A DNA stretch of 64,000 nucleotides from Sphingobacterium hungaricum (GTDB lineage Bacteria; Bacteroidota; Bacteroidia; Sphingobacteriales; Sphingobacteriaceae), in NCBI RefSeq assembly GCF_015210005.1, contig NZ_MU158698.1:1063009-1127008 (forward strand), given 5' to 3'. This document shows, one piece after another, positions 54,812 through 62,836 of the stretch; the stretch's first letter is position 1, and the number at the start of each line of letters is the position of its first letter. The position numbers were made by a program, and so were the translations under genes. The notes beneath the pieces were generated by a model. That model did not search any database. It was not told the origin of the DNA and saw only the letters and a list, made by a program, of their open reading frames with translations.

Positions 54812-56098
54812 TTAATAATGACATTTTCCACATTCCAAACCACCCATCATTGCGGCAGTAACTTTCTCACCTTTTTTCAATTTTTCGTGAGCTGCGATCA
54901 AATCATCGTAATATTTATTGTCGACATTTACCTCTGTCTCTTTGTGACAGTCCACACACCATTTCATTGTCAATGGAGAGTATTGATAAACTTCTTCCAT
55001 ATTTTCAATCGGTCCGTGACAAGTCTGACATTCTACTCCTGCAACCACAACGTGTTGTGAGTGGTTAAAGTAAGCGAAATCAGGTAAGTTGTGAATTCTA
55101 ACCCACTCGATAGGTTTAGGATTATTTCCGTACTCTTTCGTGTCAGGATTGTAATCCAATGCACGGTAAATTTTTGCAATTTCCGGCGAAAGCTCTCCAT
55201 CATAATGATCTGCAGCAGTCACTGTGTTGTGACAGTTCATACAAACATTTGCTGAAGGAATTGATGCGTTTTTAGATTTGAATGCACCACCGTGACAGTA
55301 TTGACATTCAATTTGATTCACACCTGCATGTATCTGGTGAGAAAATTTAATTGGCTGAACGGGTTGATAACCTTCATGAACACCAATGTTCCACATGGTT
55401 TTCCAACCTCCGACAGCTAACAAAGCAACAAGCATCAAAACAGCGAACCCGACAAGCTTTTTGTTCTTAACAAATGCTTTTGCAAATTTCGCAAATTTGT
55501 TTTCAGTGTATTCTTCGTTTTTAGCTTCAGCCTCAAGAATAGCTGCTTGATTATTTAAAATAACGTTTTCTAATGAACGAATAACGCGGTTCAAAATAAC
55601 AATCACCAATACCGTAACGACTACCAATCCAATTAGACCAACAATCATCCATGTATTTGCATCACTGCTTCCAGTTGCCCCTGCTTCACCCCCACCTGGA
55701 GTATTCGCTTTTTCAGCTAACTTTACTTCTTCAGCTTTAACGTAAGCGATGATGTTTTTAATTTGATCATCCGAAAACTGAGTAAAAGCAGTCATGGCAA
55801 GCTTATTGTACTCTTCGTAAATAGCAACAGCAGCAGGATCACCAGCCTTAATCATGGCTTGTGAATTTCTGATCCAGCTAACTAACCACTCTTCCGAATG
55901 TCTTTCACTCATTCCGGCTAAAGCTGGTCCTGTTACTTTTCGATCTACTTTGTGACAAGTAGTACAATTAGCCTTAAAAAGGGTCTCACCCTCTTTCACA
56001 TCTTGCGCCTGAGATGTCGAATGAATAGCAAATAACATTAAGAAACTTAATGTTATTCCTTTTGTAAATCTTCCCAAAACGGATGAGATATTTCTCAT
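54812..56098 (-). CDS. actA: Alternative complex III multiheme cytochrome c ActA with extra N-terminal heme domain
   Basis: Six CxxCH heme sites are visible. One (CTTCH) is in an N-terminal mono-heme domain right after the signal peptide; five (CQYCH, CMNCH, CQTCH, CVDCH, CGKCH) are in the C-terminal domain after two membrane segments (about residues 150-172 and 215-233). R. marinus ActA is described as pentaheme, so the first domain is an addition. I use the ATG at 56098 (428 residues); a GTG three codons upstream also opens the frame. First gene of the respiratory locus. Confidence 0.94.
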   Translation of the reverse strand: MRNISSVLGRFTKGITLSFLMLFAIHSTSQAQDVKEGETLFKANCTTCHKVDRKVTGPALAGMSERHSEEWLVSWIRNSQAMIKAGDPAAVAIYEEYNKLAMTAFTQFSDDQIKNIIAYVKAEEVKLAEKANTPGGGEAGATGSSDANTWMIVGLIGLVVVTVLVIVILNRVIRSLENVILNNQAAILEAEAKNEEYTENKFAKFAKAFVKNKKLVGFAVLMLVALLAVGGWKTMWNIGVHEGYQPVQPIKFSHQIHAGVNQIECQYCHGGAFKSKNASIPSANVCMNCHNTVTAADHYDGELSPEIAKIYRALDYNPDTKEYGNNPKPIEWVRIHNLPDFAYFNHSQHVVVAGVECQTCHGPIENMEEVYQYSPLTMKWCVDCHKETEVNVDNKYYDDLIAAHEKLKKGEKVTAAMMGGLECGKCHY

Positions 56099-56181
56099 AT
56101 TTAGCACTTTAACCTATCTATTAATGAATAATAATATTAAAATTCTGTTTCTTTAAGAGCAATTCTCCCACAAAACATGCA

Positions 56182-56189
56182 CAAAAGTA
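56182..56189 (-). promoter_or_regulatory. Candidate promoter of the act-cox locus
   Basis: The minus strand reads TACTTTTG (TAnnTTTG) with a TTG about 22 nt upstream, leaving a leader of roughly 80 nt before actA. No other good box was found in the 287-bp gap to msrB. Confidence 0.5.
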
Positions 56190-56385
56190 TAACTTATTAA
56201 GTAATCCCTGACAATATCATGACCTAATTTATCAATTTATAATCATTCTAAATTATTTGGTTTTAGTGTCATTTTTTGGGTATTTTATTTAAGTTAATTT
56301 GTTTATTAAACATATCTACAGTAAAATTGTTTAACTTAAACAGCTCTAAAAAGTTAGGGCATTCTCAGTTAAAAAAAATTCAACT

Positions 56386-56874
56386 ATGAACAGTCATTTT
56401 ATCACAAAAATACATTTATTCACATTTCTTCTTGCGACTTTTGTCTTGCTCAATACAGCTTGTTCACAAACGCAAAAACAGGAAAATAAAAAAACGACCA
56501 TGAAAGAGGATTCAACATACAACAAATTAACGGACGAAGAGGCTTATGTCATCTTGCATAAAGGAACCGAACGTCCATACACAGGTGAATTATTGGACAA
56601 CAAAGCGAAAGGAACTTATACTTGCAAACGTTGCGATGCGCCCTTATATCGCTCAGAAGACAAATTTGACTCGCATTGCGGATGGCCAAGTTTTGATGAT
56701 GAGATTAAAGGTGCCATCATACATGAAACCGATGCTGATGGACACCGTACAGAAATATTATGTGCAAAATGTGGCGCTCACCTTGGACATGTATTCGAAG
56801 GCGAACGCTTCACCGATAAAAACACAAGACACTGCGTAAATTCCATTTCGATGAAATTTGTAGCAGACAAATAA
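56386..56874 (+). CDS. msrB: Peptide-methionine (R)-S-oxide reductase, lipoprotein form
   Basis: 162-residue MsrB with a lipoprotein signal ('[11 protein letters not shown]'), so it works on the periplasmic side of a membrane. The MsrB core is complete: '[17 protein letters not shown]', zinc cysteines 'CKRCDAPLY' and '[12 protein letters not shown]', '[11 protein letters not shown]' and the catalytic Cys in '[12 protein letters not shown]'. It is placed divergently from the act operon and repairs oxidised methionine in exported proteins. Confidence 0.96.
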   Translation: MNSHFITKIHLFTFLLATFVLLNTACSQTQKQENKKTTMKEDSTYNKLTDEEAYVILHKGTERPYTGELLDNKAKGTYTCKRCDAPLYRSEDKFDSHCGWPSFDDEIKGAIIHETDADGHRTEILCAKCGAHLGHVFEGERFTDKNTRHCVNSISMKFVADK

Positions 56875-56877
56875 TTT

Positions 56878-57867
56878 TTAGTCTCTAATTTTTAAAGTAC
56901 AAGGAACGACGATTTTATTCGTCGTTTTTTTCTTTTCTGTAATTTCTCTGACTAGGCTGCTTACAATTTCTTTCGCTAACGTATGGATATCTTGAGAAAC
57001 TGCGCTAATACGCGGTTCATGCAGGCCAAACAACGTATGTTCGTCAAAAGAAAATATTTTGGGCTGTTTTATTCCATACTTTTTAATTGCCTTAAGCCCC
57101 AAAATCGCTAAGTAATTCGTCGCGAAAAAAACAGAATCTACTCGATTCTCGACCAGAAATTCGTGAATGAGGGAGATTGCCTCTTCCTCTTTTTCATCCA
57201 TATTTATTTTCTTGATGTACGCTTGGCTTTTATGATCGTCAATCGCTTTCATATAGCCTTCCAATCGATCGCGCATTTGTGTCTGATTCGAATACAGCGA
57301 GAAAAAGCCTACTTTTTGTGATTTGCCTTCGGCCAATAAATATTTCGTCGCTTCATAAGCGCCATTGAAGTTATCAGAAACCACATAATTTGTTTCGACT
57401 TCGGGCAGATAGCGGTCAAATAAAACCAAAGGAATGTTGTTGTTGATCAAATTTTGAATGGTCTCTTGCAAACCTTCGGACGGAGTCAGAATAAATCCGT
57501 CTACTTGCCGATCATAAAAAAGCTGGATCAATTCCTTTGTTTTTGTCTCATCATTATCCGTACTGCAATAAATAATGTGATAGCCATGTTCGTAAGCATT
57601 TTTCTCAATTTGCTTAGCCATGTTGGAGAAGAATGTATTTCCGATATCTTCTACCAACAGACCTAAAATTTTTGTCTGGCCCGTGCGTAAGCTTTTTGCC
57701 AATTGGTTCGGCTTGTACCCAACTTTTTTGATGTGGTTCAGCACTTTTTTGGTCAATGCCTCGCTGATTCTCTTTTCCTTAGATTTATCATTTAAGATAA
57801 ACGATACTGTGGTAACTGAAATACCCAGATCTCTGGCAATATCACTTATTAATATTCTTTTCTTCAT
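56878..57867 (-). CDS. LacI family transcriptional regulator
   Basis: 329-residue regulator with an N-terminal helix-turn-helix and hinge ('ISDIARDLGISVTTVSFILN', 'GYKPNQLAKSLRTGQT') and a periplasmic-binding-protein-like effector domain ('KILGLLVEDIGNTFFSNM', 'QVDGFILTPSEG', 'NIPLVLFDRYLP', 'PKIFSFDEHTLF'). It is divergent from the GH92 gene, and a triple TTTAGCAAA array lies in the shared control region. It probably controls glycan degradation genes; the effector sugar is unknown. Confidence 0.95.
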   Translation of the reverse strand: MKKRILISDIARDLGISVTTVSFILNDKSKEKRISEALTKKVLNHIKKVGYKPNQLAKSLRTGQTKILGLLVEDIGNTFFSNMAKQIEKNAYEHGYHIIYCSTDNDETKTKELIQLFYDRQVDGFILTPSEGLQETIQNLINNNIPLVLFDRYLPEVETNYVVSDNFNGAYEATKYLLAEGKSQKVGFFSLYSNQTQMRDRLEGYMKAIDDHKSQAYIKKINMDEKEEEAISLIHEFLVENRVDSVFFATNYLAILGLKAIKKYGIKQPKIFSFDEHTLFGLHEPRISAVSQDIHTLAKEIVSSLVREITEKKKTTNKIVVPCTLKIRD

Positions 57868-57912
57868 GCAAATGAACTAGGTTTTTAATTTAATCAATGG
57901 TTATTTTTTAAA

Positions 57913-57943
57913 TTTAGCAAATTTTAGCAAATATTTTAGCAAA
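57913..57943. promoter_or_regulatory. Triple TTTAGCAAA array between lacI-type gene and GH92
   Basis: TTTAGCAAA occurs at 57913-57921, 57923-57931 and 57935-57943, with starts 10 and 12 bp apart, close to one helical turn. This suggests a protein-binding array 45 bp upstream of the regulator ATG; the LacI-type regulator itself is one candidate. Confidence 0.45.
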
Positions 57944-58027
57944 TCGAAAATTTAATTGCTTAAAGGATTTACTGAGCCGTTAAAGATATTTTTTGTATCA
58001 TTATATCCGAAAATGAAATTATAGTAT

Positions 58028-60313
58028 ATGTTTAATCTTAAAATTAACAAAGCTGTTGCTACTGCCTTATTATTTAGCAGTTTAGCTTCAGTTTCCCACG
58101 CACAGCAATTAACACAATATGTCGATCCATTTATAGGATCTGACGAACACGGCCACGTTTTTGTCGGCGCGAACGTTCCTTTAGGAGCTGTACAGCTTGG
58201 TCCGTCTCAGATTGCTCAAACTTGGGACGAATTCAATGGTTGGGATTGGTGCAGTGGATACAATTACAAAAGCAATGACATTTTAGGTTTTACGCACACA
58301 CATTTAAGCGGAACGGGAATCGGTGACCTGAATGATATCATGATTGTTCCTGCAAATGGAAAAGTGCAATTATTTCCTGCGGAATTCAACAAAATGAATA
58401 CAGGTTATGGCTCTTTATTCAAAAAAGAGAATGAGATCTGCGTACCGGGATTTTACAGTGTCAAATTAGATGACTACCAAGTTCGAGCGAATTTAACCGC
58501 TACCGATCGCGTTGGTTATCATCAATACATCTACGAAAACACCGATAATGCACATATTTTCATTGATTTGGGATTCAAAATGAATTGGGATAAAACAACG
58601 GATTCCTATTTCAAACAAATCAATGACAGCACATTTGTCGGGTACCGCTTTTCGACAGGCTGGGCAAATGACCAAAAAGTTTATTTCGCGATCAGAACTT
58701 CTGCTCCGATCACGAACGTGCAATTTTATGATGATAAAGATCAAAAATTCGGATCATCGACTGTCAAAGGTTTAGCCATAAAAGCGGCCTTATTTTTTGA
58801 CGCAGTCAAAGACAAAAAAATTGAATTGAAAGTCGGAATCTCTCCGGTCAGTACGGTCAATGCATTAGCTAATATTGATGCTGAAATTCCAAATTGGAAT
58901 TTTGAGCAAGTCAAAAAGCAAGCAGACGAAAAATGGAACCAAACATTGAACAAAATACAGTTTGAAGGCGACAACGATACGAAGAAAATTTTCTACACGG
59001 CGATGTACCATACGTACTTCGCTCCTACGGTGTTCAATGATGTGAATGGAGATTATTTAGGAACTGATAAACAAGTTTACGAAAAACAAGACTTTACGAA
59101 TCATACCCTATTCTCGCTTTGGGATACCTACCGTGCATTGCATCCCTTGATGAACCTGTTAGAAGACAGAAAAATCAACCAAGATTTCGTTAAATCGATG
59201 CTTGCTATTTATCAGCAACAAGGAAAATTGCCTGTTTGGCATCTTCAAGGCAATGAAACCAATACAATGGTCGGTTTGCCAGCGATTCCTGTTGTGGCAG
59301 ATGCCGTAGTCAAAGGAATTCTAGACGAAAAGGATTTTGAATTAGCTTGGGAAGCGGTGAAAACAACAGCGATGGGTTACGAGCATGGGTTAAAATTTGT
59401 TCGCGAATTAACCTACATTCCAATCGACAGCATGGATCACGAATCGGTGGCTTGGGCTTTGGAATATGCGATTGCAGATTACAGCGCGTATGTGTTGGCG
59501 AATAAATTAGGAAAGACAGAAGATGCGGCCTATTTCGAAAAGAGATACAAATTGTACGAACAATATTTCGATAAAGAAGTCGGACATTTTGTAGGCAGAA
59601 AAGCTTCTGGAGAATTTAGAAGACCTTTCAACCCATTGATGGCCAAACACCGTGAAAATGATTACTGCGAAGGAAATGCATGGCAATACACATGGTTAGT
59701 TCCTCAGGATGTTGAAGGATTAATCAAGCTTTTTGGCGGTGAAGATAAGTTCTTGAAGAAGCTGGATGAATTCACAACAATGTCTTCAGATTTGGGTGAA
59801 GAAGCTTCCAATGACATCACAGGTTTGATCGGTCAATATGCGCAAGGAAATGAACCAAATCATCATGTTCCTTACTTATATGCCTATGCGGGCGAACAAT
59901 GGAAGGGTGCGGCATTGGCTCGAAAAGCGATGATCGACTTTTACACAAGCAAACCCAATGGTTTGTGCGGTAATGATGATGCAGGACAGATGAGTGCTTG
60001 GTATGTGTTTTCAGCAATTGGAATCTACCCTTTGAACCCGATTAGCGGCGTTTATGTTTTTGGTTCCCCAATGATGGATAAAGCGACAATCAATCTTCCA
60101 AATCAAAAACAGTTAGTGATTGATGTAAAAAATCAGGCGAAAGAAAACAGTTATATCAAAAGCATCAAAGTGAATGGCGTTGCCTATGCAAAATCATACA
60201 TTACCTACGATGATTTGTTGAAAGGTGGAAACATTGAAATTGAAATGAGCAACAAGCCGAACAAGAAATTTGGCAGAGACAAGTCAACTTGGCCTACTTC
60301 TAAAGGGATTTAA
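58028..60313 (+). CDS. GH92 family alpha-mannosidase
   Basis: 761-residue secreted calcium-dependent exo-alpha-mannosidase type enzyme. The signal peptide (to about residue 25, 'SVSHAQ') is followed by the GH92 N-terminal beta-sandwich ('VDPFIGSDEHGHVFVGANVP', 'GFTHTHLSGTGIGDLNDI') and the (alpha/alpha)6 catalytic domain ('FSLWDTYRALHPLMNL', 'CEGNAWQYTWLVPQD', 'GNEPNHHVPYLYAY', 'GLCGNDDAGQMSAWYVFSA'). GH92 enzymes trim mannose from N-glycans or mannans; linkage cannot be fixed from sequence. It is divergent from the LacI regulator. Confidence 0.96.
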   Translation: MFNLKINKAVATALLFSSLASVSHAQQLTQYVDPFIGSDEHGHVFVGANVPLGAVQLGPSQIAQTWDEFNGWDWCSGYNYKSNDILGFTHTHLSGTGIGDLNDIMIVPANGKVQLFPAEFNKMNTGYGSLFKKENEICVPGFYSVKLDDYQVRANLTATDRVGYHQYIYENTDNAHIFIDLGFKMNWDKTTDSYFKQINDSTFVGYRFSTGWANDQKVYFAIRTSAPITNVQFYDDKDQKFGSSTVKGLAIKAALFFDAVKDKKIELKVGISPVSTVNALANIDAEIPNWNFEQVKKQADEKWNQTLNKIQFEGDNDTKKIFYTAMYHTYFAPTVFNDVNGDYLGTDKQVYEKQDFTNHTLFSLWDTYRALHPLMNLLEDRKINQDFVKSMLAIYQQQGKLPVWHLQGNETNTMVGLPAIPVVADAVVKGILDEKDFELAWEAVKTTAMGYEHGLKFVRELTYIPIDSMDHESVAWALEYAIADYSAYVLANKLGKTEDAAYFEKRYKLYEQYFDKEVGHFVGRKASGEFRRPFNPLMAKHRENDYCEGNAWQYTWLVPQDVEGLIKLFGGEDKFLKKLDEFTTMSSDLGEEASNDITGLIGQYAQGNEPNHHVPYLYAYAGEQWKGAALARKAMIDFYTSKPNGLCGNDDAGQMSAWYVFSAIGIYPLNPISGVYVFGSPMMDKATINLPNQKQLVIDVKNQAKENSYIKSIKVNGVAYAKSYITYDDLLKGGNIEIEMSNKPNKKFGRDKSTWPTSKGI

Positions 60314-60354
60314 TGCCAAATCAAAAAAGGAACAATTATTGGTATTAATTAATC

Positions 60355-60360
60355 AAGGAG
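60355..60360 (+). promoter_or_regulatory. Strong Shine-Dalgarno sequence before the DUF493 gene
   Basis: AAGGAG lies 7 nt before the ATG at 60368. Such a sequence is unusual here, since most genes in the window show none. Confidence 0.6.
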
Positions 60361-60367
60361 AAATATT

Positions 60368-60691
60368 ATGTCAGAATTTAACAACATTAATTTACAAGAT
60401 GTTCCTGATGATGGAAAAGGAAATGATTTTTACGCAAACTTCAGAACGAAGTTGAATGAAGTAGAACAATTCCCAACACTATATACATTTAAATTTATCA
60501 TTGAGGCATCGGAAGAAAAGATCAATCAAGTCAAAGAAATTTTCAAAGACACGAGTGCTAAATTTTCAGAAAAAGAATCTTCGAAAGGAAAGTATAAATC
60601 GCTGACCGTTGAAGTCTATGTACAATCTGCGGATCAGATTATCGATTTCTACAAACAAGTTTCGACGATTGAATCTGTGATTATGTTATAA
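60368..60691 (+). CDS. DUF493 (YbeD-type) small protein
   Basis: 107-residue protein whose core ('FPTLYTFKFIIEASEEKINQ', 'YKSLTVEVYVQSADQIIDFY') is the ACT-like ferredoxin fold of DUF493/YbeD. The function is unknown. It starts 54 bp after GH92 with a strong ribosome-binding site and ends at a good terminator, so it may share the GH92 transcript while being translated independently. Confidence 0.88.
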   Translation: MSEFNNINLQDVPDDGKGNDFYANFRTKLNEVEQFPTLYTFKFIIEASEEKINQVKEIFKDTSAKFSEKESSKGKYKSLTVEVYVQSADQIIDFYKQVSTIESVIML

Positions 60692-60710
60692 TAAAATTGT
60701 AGAATAAATT

Positions 60711-60747
60711 AAAAAATGGCTGTCAGTTTGACAGCCATTTTTTGTTA
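60711..60747 (+). terminator. Terminator after the DUF493 gene
   Basis: 15-bp stem (AAAAAATGGCTGTCA with its complement) around a 3-nt loop, with a T-tract inside the right arm. It could also act on the opposing alpha-galactosidase transcript. Confidence 0.85.
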
Positions 60748-60821
60748 TAGGATTTTGGAGTAAAGATTAAGTAGCAAGGAATAAAGACTGATCCTATCTT
60801 GAAGCTTAAAGCATAAATCCC

Positions 60822-62834
60822 TTATAGCTTCTTCAGCTTTACTAATTTCGCATTCTTGCCAGAAATAGAAATATCAATTTGATCTGATAATTGCAAAACC
60901 GATCCATTCATTAAATCTACTAACTGATAGCTTGCATTCTTATCCAAACCCAGCCAAGCATTTGACAAACTGATGTTCTTTTCGTTTTCATCATAATTAA
61001 ACAGGGCAACATAAATTTCACCCTTCTGTTTTTTGATAAAAACCGGAGAAGCATATTCGTCTGTGTGAAGGGGCACAAATGCTTTTCCATCTTGAATAAC
61101 CGACCAGATATCCGTCTGATTGAACAACTTTTTGGTTTGTTCGTTCCATTTTCCACTTATCGAAAAATCATCACCAAAAACGACTGTACCGGTCACCAAA
61201 GCCGAATAAAAACGAGCGATATTTTCTTCGGTTGAAGCATCTTTGAACACCACATGATCCGCATCTACATAATCGTACAGATGCGTTTGCCACCATCCAT
61301 AAGTCGTCGAATTCAATGTGTAGCGCGTATCTTTAATGGAGCTAAACGCATCGCAAGCTATTCGGCGCACATGAACATAAGGCGCCGTTGCTAGGCTGGG
61401 AGAAATGGCGGCATACACCAACATTTTTCCATCCAATTGCTGGATCAGATAATCCATTCCTACACCGTAAGCCTGCATTCCGGTGCTGACATTAGGGTCC
61501 GCAAACTGCGTAGATTCTATTGCGGCATGGCCCAAAAAATCAATTTTTATCATTTCAAATCCGCATTCTTTCATTTTTGAAATGACTAGAGCAATCCGCT
61601 TTTGCGTAGCAGGATGTGTAGGATCCATTGCCCTAGCACCATCAATATCATGGTATCCAGACTTCACTTTTGTCCATGCCTCTCCGTAAGTTGCATCGGA
61701 ACCTTCAACCCTTCGCTCGCCGCCACCTGCGAAACCCCAATCTGTAAATGGCGCCCAATAAATCCCAGGCTTCAGCCCTTTGCTTTTTACGTAATCCGCA
61801 AATTCTTTAAGTTTCGAATAATCACCTTCCAATCCGCCTTTCAACAAATTATCCCAATAGGAATCCAAATCGATGTAGACCGATTGACCAGTTGGCAAAT
61901 TCTTTACGCTATCCGCAAAAAAATCAGTTACCTTCAGAATTTTATCGTAATTCAATGCGGTCTGCATAACGCCCCAGCTATTCCAAGCGACTGGAGTTTC
62001 TTCTTTCCATGCATGTACTACGCGTGTCTGCAACGCTTTTGTTTGCAGCGCAAATGCGTTCATGCCTTCTCGCCAATCCGAAAATTGTCCAACGAAAATT
62101 TTAGCAGAACTTATTTTCGAACCCGAGATAGATCCGTGAGGCATGTCATCCCGATTTAAATCCTTCTGCGTAAAACCGACGATCGCTTCTAGGTTCACCT
62201 GATTATCGCTTAGTTTCGAACTAACTATTCCCGATTTCCAAACCTGCTGTTCGACGGATCCGATCACAAATCCATTTTTCGAATTCTCATGATACAAAGC
62301 ACCGACTTCAGCACTTTCAACCGATTCTATGGATTTTATCTTCTTTGAATCGAAACTAATAAATGTATCGTTGTCGAAAGGAGCTAACAAAGATTGATAT
62401 TCACTTTGGTTTTTTAATTGAAGAACTCCCCGAATAGGGATTAAATGGTTTGAAGTCAATATCTTTTTCGTGTCCGAAAATTCAAGAGCGACCAAGACAT
62501 AATCCTTGTTATCGAAAACAAAAAAATGCTGTTCTAAATCAGGCAAGTCTGGATCTGAATGTTTGAAAATATGTTTGATTCCTTTTCCAGACGCATCTTT
62601 AAAAGGAACTTTTGAGTAGGTTCTATTTTTGTACCCTTTGGAATCTAAAATAATCCCGTTCACGGTCGCACTTGAAAAAGCATCTTTTAGCCAAACGAAT
62701 CCATCATTTGAAAAAGAAAATGTGCCTGATTCCGTATCGTAATTTATCTTACCATTCTTTCCAAAAGAAATTTCTGTTGCAAGCGCTGATTGAACACCGC
62801 AATACATCAGAAGAAAACAAAGAACATATCTCAT
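60822..62834 (-). CDS. Secreted alpha-galactosidase-like glycoside hydrolase (clan GH-D)
   Basis: 670-residue enzyme with a signal peptide ('YVLCFLLMYCGVQSALAT'), an N-terminal beta-rich domain (about 20-280) and a TIM barrel. 'VAWNSWGVM', 'VYIDLDSYWDN', 'GLKPGIYWAPFTDW', 'MDPTHPATQKRI' and 'FEMIKIDFLGH' (nucleophile candidate D432) fit melibiase/clan D enzymes. 'VRRIACDAFSSI' may hold the acid/base Asp. A C-terminal beta-sandwich closes the protein. GH27, GH36 or a related family cannot be separated by eye. It is 2 bp after the GH95 gene, clearly one operon. Confidence 0.85.
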   Translation of the reverse strand: MRYVLCFLLMYCGVQSALATEISFGKNGKINYDTESGTFSFSNDGFVWLKDAFSSATVNGIILDSKGYKNRTYSKVPFKDASGKGIKHIFKHSDPDLPDLEQHFFVFDNKDYVLVALEFSDTKKILTSNHLIPIRGVLQLKNQSEYQSLLAPFDNDTFISFDSKKIKSIESVESAEVGALYHENSKNGFVIGSVEQQVWKSGIVSSKLSDNQVNLEAIVGFTQKDLNRDDMPHGSISGSKISSAKIFVGQFSDWREGMNAFALQTKALQTRVVHAWKEETPVAWNSWGVMQTALNYDKILKVTDFFADSVKNLPTGQSVYIDLDSYWDNLLKGGLEGDYSKLKEFADYVKSKGLKPGIYWAPFTDWGFAGGGERRVEGSDATYGEAWTKVKSGYHDIDGARAMDPTHPATQKRIALVISKMKECGFEMIKIDFLGHAAIESTQFADPNVSTGMQAYGVGMDYLIQQLDGKMLVYAAISPSLATAPYVHVRRIACDAFSSIKDTRYTLNSTTYGWWQTHLYDYVDADHVVFKDASTEENIARFYSALVTGTVVFGDDFSISGKWNEQTKKLFNQTDIWSVIQDGKAFVPLHTDEYASPVFIKKQKGEIYVALFNYDENEKNISLSNAWLGLDKNASYQLVDLMNGSVLQLSDQIDISISGKNAKLVKLKKL

Positions 62835-62836
62835 AA

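Noticed and set aside
3816..60313. SusCD and the GH92/GH95 genes as one polysaccharide utilisation locus
   Set aside because: They are about 50 kb apart with unrelated core genes between, so no single locus is supported.
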